Source: Streptomyces roseolus (GTDB taxonomy: Bacteria; Actinomycetota; Actinomycetes; Streptomycetales; Streptomycetaceae). From it: a DNA stretch of 64,000 nt. Both the position numbers and the translations under genes were made by a program. The stretch spans positions 62,001-126,000 of the forward strand of contig NZ_BMTV01000022.1 in assembly GCF_014649855.1 (NCBI RefSeq), read 5' to 3'. A model generated the notes under the pieces. It did no database searches, was not told where the DNA came from, and saw nothing but the letters and a program-made list of their open reading frames with translations. Below are positions 7,163 to 14,343 of this stretch, piece after piece. The number at the start of each line of letters is the position of its first letter. Within the stretch, counting starts at the first letter, position 1.

Positions 7163-7297
7163 GATGCCAGGTGCGCAGGAGACGGATACTTCCACTGCTA
7201 ATGGGGTGGTCGCGGGTTCGAGTCCCGCCGCCCTTCGGGGCGTAGCTCAGTTGGCAGAGCGCCTAATGTCTCCGTCCCCGATTTGATCTCTGGCATC
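7163..7297 (+). ncRNA. Y RNA-like RNA 2 with permuted tRNA mimic
   Basis: The closing helix is GATGCCAG (7163-7170) with CTGGCATC (7290-7297); inner helix GACGGA (7181-7186) with TCCGTC (7271-7276). The loop holds a complete tRNA elbow in permuted order. The T arm is GCGGG-TTCGAGT-CCCGC (7212-7228). The acceptor stem CGCCC/GGGCG is closed by TTCG (7229-7242). TA follows at the tRNA 8-9 position, then the D arm GCTC-AGTTGGCA-GAGC (7245-7260). Such tRNA mimicry is known for YrlA-type bacterial Y RNAs. The Ro-site reads GTGCGCAGG, a C in place of the A found in the other two. Confidence 0.88.
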
Positions 7298-7307
7298 TCA
7301 TATTTGC

Positions 7308-7380
7308 GTTCGCGGTGCGAAGGCGACCGGGTACTTCTTTTGGTGAAATTTCCCCGGACTGCCGAATAGATCTCGCGAAC
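7308..7380 (+). ncRNA. Y RNA-like RNA 3
   Basis: The closing helix is GTTCGCG (7308-7314) with CGCGAAC (7374-7380). GTGCGAAGG follows, with GATCT on the opposite strand. An inner helix CCGGG (7327-7331) pairs with CCCGG (7353-7357), and the loop begins TACTTC. Architecture and length (73 nt) match RNA 1, so the two are probably duplicates. It ends 8 bases before a terminator. Confidence 0.8.
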
Positions 7381-7388
7381 ATCTCTCA

Positions 7389-7412
7389 GGACGCCCACCC
7401 GGGCGTCCTTTT
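7389..7412 (+). terminator. Rho-independent terminator between Y RNAs and the Ro60 gene
   Basis: GGACGCCC (7389-7396), loop ACCC, GGGCGTCC (7401-7408), then TTTT. It should end the Y RNA transcript. The Ro60 gene must be read through it or have its own start. Confidence 0.85.
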
Positions 7413-7433
7413 CGTTGCCCGAAGGACCCGCGC

Positions 7434-8984
7434 ATGTCTCGATTCAACGTCCGCGACGCCAAGGCGAGCGGGACCTCCCCCATCAAGACGACTGACAAGA
7501 CCACCACCCATGAAGGCGGCGCCGGCTACCTCCGCGACGAGAAGAGCGAGCTCTTCCTCCTGGCCGTCGCCAACCTCGTCAGCCAGCAGAGCTTCTACGA
7601 GACCGGCAAGGACCGCGACGACCGGTACGCCCAGCTCGTCGCCCGCCTCGCAGTCCAGGACCCCGACTGGACCGCCGCTCTCCTCGGCTGGCTCCGGGGC
7701 GAGGGCAACATGCGGACGGCCGCCGTCGTCGGCGCCACCGAGTACGTCAAGGCCCGGCTCGACAAGGGCATCGCCGGCGGCAACCGCAAGGTCGTCGACT
7801 CCGTGCTCCAGCGCCCCGACGAGCCCGGCGAACTCCTCGCCTACTGGACGTCCCGCTACGGCCGCAGCATCCCGAAGCCCGTCAAGCGCGGGACCGCCGA
7901 CGCCGTCCGCCGCCTCTACAACGAGCGCGCGCTGCTGAAGTACGACACCGCCTCCCACGCCTACCGGTTCGGCGACGTCATCGAGCTCACCCACCCGACG
8001 CCGACGGCGGCCTGGCAGGGCGACCTGTTCAAGCACGCCATCGACCGGCGACACCAGCGGGTGAACACCATCCCGGCGTCGCTGGGCATGCTCGGCAGGA
8101 ACGCGCTGCTGCGCGCCGAGGGAGACCCCGGGGACTGGCTGAACGCCGACGCACTCCGCGAGGCCGGCATGACGTGGGAGGACGCCCTGTCGGCCGTCGG
8201 CTCCAAGGTCGACAAGGCCCGGCTGTGGGAGGCCATGATCCCGTCCATGGGGTACATGGCGCTGCTGCGGAACCTCAGGAACTTCGACGAGGCCGGTGTC
8301 AGCGACGCCGTCGCCGCCGGTGTCGCCGCTAGGCTCGCCGACCCCGCACAGGTGGCGAAGTCGCGCCAGTTCCCGATGCGGTTCCTGTCGGCCTACCGGG
8401 CGGCCCCGTCGCTGCGGTGGGCGTGGGCGTTGGAGCAGGCGATCAGCCACTCCCTCGCCGCCGTCCCCGCCCTCGCCGGCCGCACCTTGATCCTCGTCGA
8501 CCGGTCGGGCTCGATGTTCTACGACAGGGTCTCGGATCGGTCCGATCTGACCCGTGCGGATGCGGCGGCGGTCTTCGGTTCGGCGCTGGCGCTGCGGGCT
8601 GAGGATGCGACGCTCGTCGAGTTCGGGACGAACAGCGCGCGGGTGGCGTTCCGGAAGTCGGAGTCGCTGCTGCCGATGCTAGACCGGTTCCACGGCATGG
8701 GCGGCACCAACACCGTCCGGGCGATTCAGGAGCACTTCCACGGCCATGACCGGGTCGTTATCGTCACCGACGAGCAGGCGTACCGCTCCTACTACGGCAG
8801 CGCCGGCGACGTGATCCCGGCCAGCGTCCCGCTGTACACCTGGAACCTGGCCGGCTACCGGGCCGGGCACGTCCCGTCGGGCGGCCGGAACCGGCACACC
8901 TTCGGCGGCCTCACCGACGCGGCCTTCCGGATGATCCCGCTCCTGGAGGCCGGGCGGAACGCCGCCTGGCCCTGGGAGCAGTGA
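7434..8984 (+). CDS. rsr: Ro60/TROVE domain RNA-binding protein (Rsr-like)
   Basis: The protein is 516 aa, close to Deinococcus Rsr. The N-terminal two thirds is the HEAT-like TROVE ring that binds Y RNA on its outside and single-stranded RNA ends in the hole. The C-terminal third is a von Willebrand A domain with an intact metal site: DRSGSMFYD, then GGTNTVR and VTDEQAY. The start at ATG 7434 follows GAAGGA. In bacteria Ro60 works with Y RNA and the exonuclease PNPase in RNA decay and rRNA maturation, and helps stress survival. Placement right behind three Y RNA genes makes a full RNP module, here carried by a prophage. Confidence 0.95.
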   Translation: MSRFNVRDAKASGTSPIKTTDKTTTHEGGAGYLRDEKSELFLLAVANLVSQQSFYETGKDRDDRYAQLVARLAVQDPDWTAALLGWLRGEGNMRTAAVVGATEYVKARLDKGIAGGNRKVVDSVLQRPDEPGELLAYWTSRYGRSIPKPVKRGTADAVRRLYNERALLKYDTASHAYRFGDVIELTHPTPTAAWQGDLFKHAIDRRHQRVNTIPASLGMLGRNALLRAEGDPGDWLNADALREAGMTWEDALSAVGSKVDKARLWEAMIPSMGYMALLRNLRNFDEAGVSDAVAAGVAARLADPAQVAKSRQFPMRFLSAYRAAPSLRWAWALEQAISHSLAAVPALAGRTLILVDRSGSMFYDRVSDRSDLTRADAAAVFGSALALRAEDATLVEFGTNSARVAFRKSESLLPMLDRFHGMGGTNTVRAIQEHFHGHDRVVIVTDEQAYRSYYGSAGDVIPASVPLYTWNLAGYRAGHVPSGGRNRHTFGGLTDAAFRMIPLLEAGRNAAWPWEQ

Positions 8985-8990
8985 GACCGC

Positions 8991-9034
8991 CGGGGCCCCT
9001 GCCCAGTACAGGTGGGGAGGCCAGGGGCCCCGGC
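8991..9034 (+). terminator. 12-bp perfect hairpin after the Ro60 gene
   Basis: CCGGGGCCCCTG (8991-9002) pairs with CAGGGGCCCCGG (9023-9034). It lies 7 bases after the Ro60 stop. It has no T-run but is very stable. Confidence 0.75.
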
Positions 9035-9060
9035 CCCCAAGACGCGGTGCCTGGTGGGAA

Positions 9061-9240
9061 CGCCCCCGTAAGGGGCGACGTCACCGTTTGCGACGGTGAC
9101 TGTTGATTGTCCCGGCGTGGAGCCGTACCGCTACCGACCTTACCCAGGCAATGGGTCGGCCTCACGGGTGGGATCCGTGTGAGTTATGAGAGCTGGGAGA
9201 CGTCTCAGAGCCGGTGGGGGATTGGGAGTCCCGCCCCGCG
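9061..9240 (+). ncRNA. Structured non-coding stretch, candidate RNA or leader
   Basis: No gene is seen between 8985 and 9278. Consecutive hairpins are visible: CGCCCC/GGGGCG (9061-9077), GTCACCG/CGGTGAC (9080-9100), CCGACC/GGTCGG (9134-9159), CACGG/CCGTG (9163-9179) and the palindrome GAGACGTCTC near 9197-9206. The run of compact stems suggests a folded RNA, either a free RNA or the leader of the primase operon. I do not recognise a known class. Confidence 0.4.
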
Positions 9241-9278
9241 TGAACCGCGACCGGCCCCTACAACTGAATAGGACCGAT

Positions 9279-9578
9279 ATGGACGAGGACGAGAATCACG
9301 CCGGCGAGGAAGTAGCCGAGAAATCCCCGAAACGGAAGAAGAAGCGGAAGCGGAAGAAGGACCCGCTGAAGCAGCTTGAGACCGACCCTGTCACCGCCAC
9401 GATGCTCGACCGCCTCGACGCGTGGAAGGCAGCGGAGAAGCTTCTGCACGAAGCCAAGTGGGGAACCGGCATCGAGGACGAGGTTGTCATCATCCTGCCT
9501 TCCAGCGTCCTCGACCTGGCGAACTGGCTGCTGTACGGGCCGGCGGCGATGACGTTCCTGGACGACGAGGACGGCTGA
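9279..9578 (+). CDS. Small protein with Lys/Arg-rich stretch, ahead of the primase
   Basis: The protein is 99 aa from ATG 9279, preceded by ACAACTGAATAGG. Residues 1-15 are acidic and 16-28 very basic (KSPKRKKKRKRKKD). The rest is a mixed domain ending acidic (MTFLDDEDG). Its stop overlaps the primase start. It may be a primase accessory factor; no family recognised. Confidence 0.65.
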   Translation: MDEDENHAGEEVAEKSPKRKKKRKRKKDPLKQLETDPVTATMLDRLDAWKAAEKLLHEAKWGTGIEDEVVIILPSSVLDLANWLLYGPAAMTFLDDEDG

Positions 9579-10498
9579 TGTCTTTGCTCGGCTATGCGGC
9601 ACGGGCCGTGAGCATGGGATTTTCGATCTTCCCCTGTAACCCCCTCGGGACCGAGGACCCGGAGAACCCTGGTGAGTACATCGAGAAGATGCCTCACCTG
9701 ATCCGCCCCGGCCGGCCCTGGAAGCTGAAGTGGGGCGAGGCCGCCACCAACGACATGGACAAGGTCGTCCAGTGGTGGCAGTACTCCCCCAACGCCAACA
9801 TCGGCGTCGCCTGCAAGCCGTCCGGCATCCTCGTCGTCGACTGCGACGTGCCGAAGAAGCAGGGGCTGCTCCGCGACACGCCTTGGGGGTATCTGCATGA
9901 CCGAATGGGCCCCCTTGTCGACGGCAGTGATGTGCTGCGGGAGATGTGCAGCCGCTTCGGTGATAGTTACGAGAGGCTCGAACGGACGTATCGAGTTTGT
10001 ACGGCATCGCTCGGTCTGCATCTGTACTTCCGGTGGCCCGAGGGTGTTCAGGCGTCTCAGGCGTCGCCTGTACCTGGCGTACTGGACATTCGCTGCAACG
10101 GCGGATCGAAGGGCGGGTACGTCCTCGCCGCCGGGTCCATAACCCGCAAGGGCTCGTACGTCGCCGAGAACGACCTCCCCATCGCCGACGCCCCGCCGTG
10201 GCTCGTCGAGCTGTGCCGGGAGAAGCCGAAACCGAAACCTGTGAAGCCGTCGCTGTTCTCCCAGCCCGGCCACGCCAACTACGGCGGCCTGGTCGAATCC
10301 GTCCGGTACGCACAGGAGGGGAATCGGAACAACTGCCTTCTGTGGGCGGCCCGTTCCATGTGCGAGGACGGAGCGACCGAGGACCAGTGCATCGAGCTGC
10401 TGGTGCCGGCCGCCATGGAGTGCGGCCTCGACGGCGGCGAGCGCCAGGCCCTCGCCACGATCCGATCCGCCTACCGCCTGCAAGGAGCCAAGTCGTGA
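9578..10498 (+). CDS. Prim-pol type DNA primase/polymerase
   Basis: The protein is 306 aa. It carries the bifunctional primase-polymerase features: GFSIFPCNP near the start, KLKWGEAATND, NIGVACKPSGILVVDCD (the metal-binding acidic pair), SLGLHLYF (the S-x-H motif) and a GGSKGGYVLAAGS strand. A helical tail follows the linker, which contains SLFSQPG. Such enzymes make primers and extend them at phage origins. No helicase domain is fused; the RepA-like ATPase at 36276-37592 could supply that. Start overlaps the previous gene (TGATG). Confidence 0.85.
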   Translation: MSLLGYAARAVSMGFSIFPCNPLGTEDPENPGEYIEKMPHLIRPGRPWKLKWGEAATNDMDKVVQWWQYSPNANIGVACKPSGILVVDCDVPKKQGLLRDTPWGYLHDRMGPLVDGSDVLREMCSRFGDSYERLERTYRVCTASLGLHLYFRWPEGVQASQASPVPGVLDIRCNGGSKGGYVLAAGSITRKGSYVAENDLPIADAPPWLVELCREKPKPKPVKPSLFSQPGHANYGGLVESVRYAQEGNRNNCLLWAARSMCEDGATEDQCIELLVPAAMECGLDGGERQALATIRSAYRLQGAKS

Positions 10499-10797
10499 AG
10501 AAGATCCTCATCAGCGGCACCGTCGCCGTCGTCGTCGCCCTCGGCGCAACCGGCTGCGCCTCGTTCACGGAGGAGTGGAACGACGCCCCCGTCGAGCGCA
10601 AGAACGATGCCCCGGCGGTCGTCGGCTCCATGCCGGACGGCTTCGCGAACTGGGCAGAGAAGTGCGACGACTCCGGCAACCTGATCGCGACCACGAAGGA
10701 CGGCAACGGGGGCGGCAAGGTCGTCACCATGCTGCACCTGCCCCAGATCTGCCCGAAGGCCGGCCCGCCGCTCACTCTGCCGCAGGTGCCGCGATGA
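10495..10797 (+). CDS. Small lipoprotein
   Basis: The protein is 100 aa with GTG start overlapping the primase stop. The N-terminus has a signal with lipobox LGATGC at about residue 20, so it should be lipid-anchored outside the membrane. The mature part includes MPDGFANWAEKCDD. Phage lipoproteins often block superinfection; that is inference. Confidence 0.75.
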   Translation: MKKILISGTVAVVVALGATGCASFTEEWNDAPVERKNDAPAVVGSMPDGFANWAEKCDDSGNLIATTKDGNGGGKVVTMLHLPQICPKAGPPLTLPQVPR

Positions 10798-11078
10798 AGC
10801 ACTTCAGCGCGGCCTTGGCGCTCGTGGCCCTCGGGGTCGCCGTCTACGACATGGTGACCGGCCAGTGGGTGTGGGCGATCCTCCTCCTTCTCATGGCGAC
10901 GTATCTGGCCTGGGACGCCCAGCACGGGGGCGTCGACGAGCCGGAGCCGGAGTCGGACGCCGTCCGAGACCTCCTTCGCAAGGGCGTGGAGCCGATCGAG
11001 ACGCCGTTCGACGAGGCCCCTCTCACGTGGGAGAACCACACCCGCAACTGCCGGATCTGCCAGGAGAAAAACCTGTGA
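10794..11078 (+). CDS. Small membrane protein with two helices
   Basis: The protein is 94 aa and ATGA-coupled to the lipoprotein gene. Residues 4-20 and 25-42 are hydrophobic helices (AALALVALGVAVYDM; WVWAILLLLMATYLAW). The cytoplasmic tail is acidic and ends with CRICQEKNL. Probably acts with the lipoprotein. Confidence 0.7.
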   Translation: MKHFSAALALVALGVAVYDMVTGQWVWAILLLLMATYLAWDAQHGGVDEPEPESDAVRDLLRKGVEPIETPFDEAPLTWENHTRNCRICQEKNL

Positions 11079-11338
11079 AGCGGCCATGGTGTCCCGACGG
11101 AAAGGTCAGGTACGCCGACGAAGCGGAAGCTGAAGCCGCTATGGCTGAGTTCCCCGGAAATTTCCGTACCTATGAATGCGTCTGCGAATCCTGGCACTTT
11201 TACGACAGAGACAAGAAGCGTCGTAAGGATGAGGCTCGCGAGAGTCGAAACGCTCGGCGAAAGCGTAGGAAAAGGGAGCTGAAAATTGAAGCGCAGCGTG
11301 AAGTTCGTGGTCCGGATGCTGCCGTGCGCGAAGTGTAG
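11075..11338 (+). CDS. Basic small protein
   Basis: The protein is 87 aa, GTG start overlapping the previous stop. The first half has WCPDGKVRYADEAEAEAAM and a Cys pair (CVCESWHFY). This resembles small phage proteins with a zinc ribbon and a short helix. The tail is extremely Arg/Lys-rich. Nucleic-acid binding is plausible. Confidence 0.6.
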   Translation: MKRPWCPDGKVRYADEAEAEAAMAEFPGNFRTYECVCESWHFYDRDKKRRKDEARESRNARRKRRKRELKIEAQREVRGPDAAVREV

Positions 11339-11440
11339 CGGCACGCACGCCCACTGGTGGTCGACGTCATCGACACCACCGCCGTCGTGCGCCGAGCGCC
11401 GTGGGAGCGGCTAAGCTCTCCGCCCCCACGGCGGTTCCCG

Positions 11441-11812
11441 CTAACCGTCGTGGTCGCAGCCGTTGCTCCGCAGCGCGCGCCACGTGTTCACACCGACCTT
11501 GCCGTCGATGGTCAGGCCCATACAGGCCTGGAGGAGCATGACGCGGTTCTCGGTGTCAGGCCCGAAGTCTCCGTCCAGAGCCAACTGGTATCCCCGGGAC
11601 CGCAGGAGGCACTGCACCTCCAGCACGCGCGGCCCCGTGTGGCCTCGAACGGTCAGCGTCGTGCCCCAGTAGAAGTCGCACGTCCGCTGAACGGCGGCTT
11701 CTCCCGTCGGGGCAGAAGAGGCGGCGAAGGCTCCGTTCGCGGAGATGAGCGAAGTCGCCAAGGCCAGCGCAGCCGCAGCAGCGCCGAATCCCCTTCTGGT
11801 CCGGAACGCCAT
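11441..11812 (-). CDS. Secreted peptidoglycan-binding protein (moron)
   Basis: The protein is 123 aa. Residues 1-30 form a signal peptide ending AFA. The mature part matches a PG_binding_1 domain: VLEVQCLLRSRGYQLALDG, then DFGPDTENRV and KVGVNTWRAL. It should bind cell-wall glycan outside the cell. AGAAGGGGG precedes ATG 11812. It is a lone minus-strand gene in a plus-strand operon. It has no catalytic domain, so it is not an endolysin. Confidence 0.8.
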   Translation of the reverse strand: MAFRTRRGFGAAAAALALATSLISANGAFAASSAPTGEAAVQRTCDFYWGTTLTVRGHTGPRVLEVQCLLRSRGYQLALDGDFGPDTENRVMLLQACMGLTIDGKVGVNTWRALRSNGCDHDG

Positions 11813-11925
11813 AAAGGTCCCCCTTCTCTCTGATGAGCGGTCAGACGTGTCGGGAGGATACCCAGAACCATCCGTCGATTTGAGGCCACATTTTCAGCCG
11901 ACTGCTAATGGCCAGGTAGGGATCT

Positions 11926-12129
11926 TTGAAAAAAACCAAGGCCGTCCTGGAGGCGGAGGCGAAGGCGGCGATGATCGCCCGCATCCGCGAAACCCTGATC
12001 GACTGGTACCCCGGTAAGTGGGCGGAGCAGATGAACGTAGGGCCCGCCTGCCACTGCGGCCTTCGAGGAGCGAAGGAGGCGTGCACCCGTCATGGCCCGA
12101 CCGATACGGACCCTGTGGCTGCCGGGTGA
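11926..12129 (+). CDS. Small hypothetical protein, TTG start
   Basis: The protein is 67 aa with TTG start after GGTAGGGATC. It begins MKKTKAVLEAEAKAAM and has CHCGLRGAKEACTRH, a likely zinc set. It resumes the plus-strand operon after the peptidoglycan-binding moron. Start choice is moderate. Confidence 0.55.
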   Translation: MKKTKAVLEAEAKAAMIARIRETLIDWYPGKWAEQMNVGPACHCGLRGAKEACTRHGPTDTDPVAAG

Positions 12130-12313
12130 CGAGGTCTCCGTCCTCGACTTCGAGCGGCGCCGAGCCATCAAGAGGGACGAGCGCCTCACCGCCCAGGAGC
12201 GGCACGCCCTCGTACTCGTCCGCGCCTGCCGCAGCGCCAAGGGGAGCTACTCCTGGTGGCGCTGCACTGCGAACCATCCATGCGTGTTCTGCGAAGAGCT
12301 GGCCGAGCTCTGA
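12092..12313 (+). CDS. Small Cys-containing protein
   Basis: The protein is 73 aa, overlapping the previous gene by 38 bases in another frame. AAGGAG lies upstream. It ends with CTANHPCVFCEELAEL, a CxxC pair with His. Function unknown. Confidence 0.55.
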   Translation: MARPIRTLWLPGDEVSVLDFERRRAIKRDERLTAQERHALVLVRACRSAKGSYSWWRCTANHPCVFCEELAEL

Positions 12314-12336
12314 CAGAAGACGCCGAACGGATAGCG

Positions 12337-13098
12337 ATGCCAAACAATTCAATAGCGGGCCCCCGGATACTGTCGATCGACATCGAGACCTCTCCGGTGG
12401 TCGCCCATGCCTGGACCCTCTTCAAGACCAGCATCGGCGTCAATCAGATCATCGAGCACCCCCGGACGATCTGCTTCGCGGCCAAGTTCTTGAACGAGCG
12501 CAAGGTCCACTTCTACAGCGAGCACGAGCACGGCCCCGAGGTCATGTTCCATGCCGCTCACACCCTCATCTCCGAGGCCGACATCGTCATGCACTACAAC
12601 GGCGACGGCTTCGATCTCCCCCGGCTCAACAGCGAGTTCCTGCTGGCCGGCCTCGATCCGCCCGCGCCGTACCAGAGCATCGACCTGCTCAAGATCATGC
12701 GGAAGAACTTCGGCTTCCCCTCCAACAAGCTGGCGTACATCACGGAGCGCCTGGGGCTCGAAGGGAAGATCAAGCACTCCGGCCACGACCTGTGGATCCG
12801 CTGCCTGGCCGGCGACCCGAAGGCCTGGGCGGAGATGCGGCGCTACAACATCCGGGACGTGAAGCTCCTCGAAGACCTCTACGAGAAGGTCCGGCCCTGG
12901 ATCAAGAACCACCCCCACGTCGGTCTCTACACCGGCGACCCCGACTGCTGTCCGAACTGCGGCAGCGCCGACCTCGTCCGCCAGGGCTACGCCCTCACCG
13001 CGATGGGCCGCTTCCAGCGGCACCAGTGCCGTGACTGCGGGACCTGGTCGAGAAGCAGCCGGCGCGAGACCGGCGTCGGTAACACCCAAACCAAGTAG
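12337..13098 (+). CDS. DEDD-type 3'-5' exonuclease (RNase H-like) with C-terminal zinc ribbon
   Basis: The protein is 253 aa. ILSIDIETSP is exonuclease motif I (DxE), HYNGDGFDLPRLN is motif II, and IRDVKLLEDLYEKVRPW supplies the last Asp region. The C-terminus is a clear zinc ribbon: CCPNCGSADLV, then CRDCGTW. Proteins of this kind are common in actinophages and are taken to trim DNA in replication or recombination. ATG 12337 was chosen because the family begins just before motif I. Confidence 0.8.
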   Translation: MPNNSIAGPRILSIDIETSPVVAHAWTLFKTSIGVNQIIEHPRTICFAAKFLNERKVHFYSEHEHGPEVMFHAAHTLISEADIVMHYNGDGFDLPRLNSEFLLAGLDPPAPYQSIDLLKIMRKNFGFPSNKLAYITERLGLEGKIKHSGHDLWIRCLAGDPKAWAEMRRYNIRDVKLLEDLYEKVRPWIKNHPHVGLYTGDPDCCPNCGSADLVRQGYALTAMGRFQRHQCRDCGTWSRSSRRETGVGNTQTK

Positions 13099-13107
13099 GA
13101 GACATCC

Positions 13108-13371
13108 ATGTCCGAGCCCACCGGATACAACCAGAACCTCCGCTTCAGCCTCGACGAGTCGATCGCGGTCAACCTCGTCACCGACGGGACGACGACGGTC
13201 GCCCAGGTTCTCGACAGCGACGACGACAGCGTCGTCCTGGCCGAGGGTGTCGCCCGGCGCCGGAAGGGCGACCGGCGGAACCAGGAGGTCGGCACCCTCC
13301 TGGCCCTGTCCCGGCTCCATGCCGATGTCTCCGGCAAGCTCCGCGCCGAGGCGGACCGGCTGCTGTCGTGA
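13108..13371 (+). CDS. DUF1876 domain protein
   Basis: The protein is 87 aa with AGGAGACATCC before ATG. The sequence follows the DUF1876 pattern: β-strand with TTTVAQVL, GVARRRKGDRRN, EVGTLLALSRLHADV. DUF1876 proteins are small and widespread in Actinobacteria, with a dsRBD-like fold and unknown function. Confidence 0.7.
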   Translation: MSEPTGYNQNLRFSLDESIAVNLVTDGTTTVAQVLDSDDDSVVLAEGVARRRKGDRRNQEVGTLLALSRLHADVSGKLRAEADRLLS

Positions 13372-14021
13372 CCCGGCATCGGCGCCCCCCCACGGCGAGC
13401 CCCCTGGTACCTGGGGGGTGCCGCCGTCCTACTGCTCGGCGGCCTCGGTGTGGGGGCGTCGATGATGCCGATCGGAGATACGTCATCGCCACCGTCCCCT
13501 GTCCCTGTGACTGCCACACCGACTCCGCCGTCGCCCTCTACGGCTCCGTCATCGACGCCCTCCGGGCCGACTGCACCGAGTGTGAAGGCACCGGCCGCAT
13601 CATCGTCGACAGCGCCGTCATCGACGCCGTCCGTGAAGCCGAAGCCGAAGTCGCCAGGGCCGCCGTCCCGGACACCTTCAAGGCCCCGGACCTCTGCACC
13701 GCCTGCGAAGAGCAAGGCCCCTGCGCCGACCCGGGCGCCGGCTGCATCGTCACCCCGCCCTGCTGCTTCCAGCCCCAGCTCTGCGGTGGCCCCCACGAGG
13801 ACTGCCCCGAAGCGCTCCGCGCAGCCGAGGCCTGCGAAGCCGTCCTCTCGACCCCCGACGCCAAGGCCGGCGAGCACACCTGCGACGCGCCCCACCCCTA
13901 CTGCTCCCTCGACGGTCACGCCGACGTCCCCGACACCACCTACCGATGTGACCACGTTCTACCGCTCTGCCCCGGCGGAGGCTGCTGCCCTCCGGATGAG
14001 TTCTGCCGGCAGTGCCGGTGA
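13368..14021 (+). CDS. Cys-rich protein, probable zinc binder
   Basis: GTG 13368 overlaps the previous stop and gives 217 aa. From about residue 40 the frame has strong third-position bias and many Cys/His: CPCDCH, CTECEGTGR (DnaJ-like CxxCxGxG knuckle), CTACEEQGPC, CCFQPQLC. The first 40 residues (Arg/Pro-rich) look non-native: over 13390-13460 another frame looks more coding and would encode a membrane helix. The real start of the Cys-rich protein is therefore uncertain. Confidence 0.55.
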   Translation: MTRHRRPPTASPLVPGGCRRPTARRPRCGGVDDADRRYVIATVPCPCDCHTDSAVALYGSVIDALRADCTECEGTGRIIVDSAVIDAVREAEAEVARAAVPDTFKAPDLCTACEEQGPCADPGAGCIVTPPCCFQPQLCGGPHEDCPEALRAAEACEAVLSTPDAKAGEHTCDAPHPYCSLDGHADVPDTTYRCDHVLPLCPGGGCCPPDEFCRQCR

Positions 14022-14142
14022 CCCGGCCTGCGTCATGTCGTACGCGGGCCAGTTCGTAGAGAGCGACGTCCCCGCCCGGGCCAAGGGCCGACGGGTCGGC
14101 GTCGGTACCGCAGGCGGCTTCGTCTGCCTGATCTGGAGGTGA
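13996..14142 (+). CDS. 48-residue small protein
   Basis: ATG 13996 (alternative ATG 14035) leads to a frame ending GTAGGFVCLIWR. Third-position bias is good from 14035 on. The gene overlaps the end of the Cys-rich protein in another frame. The same frame stays open far upstream as a Ser/Pro/Thr-rich shadow that I do not accept as coding. Confidence 0.45.
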   Translation: MSSAGSAGDPACVMSYAGQFVESDVPARAKGRRVGVGTAGGFVCLIWR

Positions 14143-14148
14143 TCCCCC

Positions 14149-14343
14149 GTGTCCGCGAAGCAGGGCGAGAAGCACCACAAGGCAAAGCTGATCGAGGACG
14201 ACGTCCGGGAGATCCGGAAGCGGGTGGCGGCCGGGGAGACGATCGAGTCGATCTGGCTGTCGACGTTCCTGGATCTCGGCATCGAGTCGGCAACCACCAT
14301 CGGCATGGCCGCCCGGGGACAGACCTGGAAGCACGTCCGGTGA
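14149..14343 (+). CDS. Small HTH protein, paralogue of the 1828-2010 protein
   Basis: The protein is 64 aa from GTG 14149 after a near-perfect GGAGGTGATC. It shares the QGEKHHKAK start and the GQTWKHV end with the first early gene, around a helical DNA-binding-like centre (DDVREIRKRVAAGE). Two copies suggest a small phage family of DNA-binding helpers. Confidence 0.65.
   Translation: MSAKQGEKHHKAKLIEDDVREIRKRVAAGETIESIWLSTFLDLGIESATTIGMAARGQTWKHVR

Noticed and set aside
7205..7262. A tRNA gene, since GGTTCGAGTCCC and GTAGCTCAGTTGG are present
   Set aside because: The arms are in the wrong order, the acceptor stem is closed by TTCG and there is no anticodon arm. It is a permuted mimic inside the Y RNA.
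11286..11414. TTG-started 42-codon frame with CAKCSGTHAHW
   Set aside because: The start is weak, most of it overlaps the basic protein gene and the tail is Ser/Pro-rich. Could be real but support is too thin.
11441..11812. Endolysin
   Set aside because: Only a signal peptide and a peptidoglycan-binding domain are present; no catalytic domain is seen.
12018..13034. 338-codon Arg/Pro-rich frame over the exonuclease gene
   Set aside because: It is antiphase to a recognised DEDD exonucl​ease with strong coding bias.
13450..13995. Ser/Pro/Thr-rich frame as a long cell-wall-type protein
   Set aside because: The composition is what the second frame of a high-GC gene produces; the Cys-rich frame has the real bias. 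Only its last part (13996-14142) is kept.
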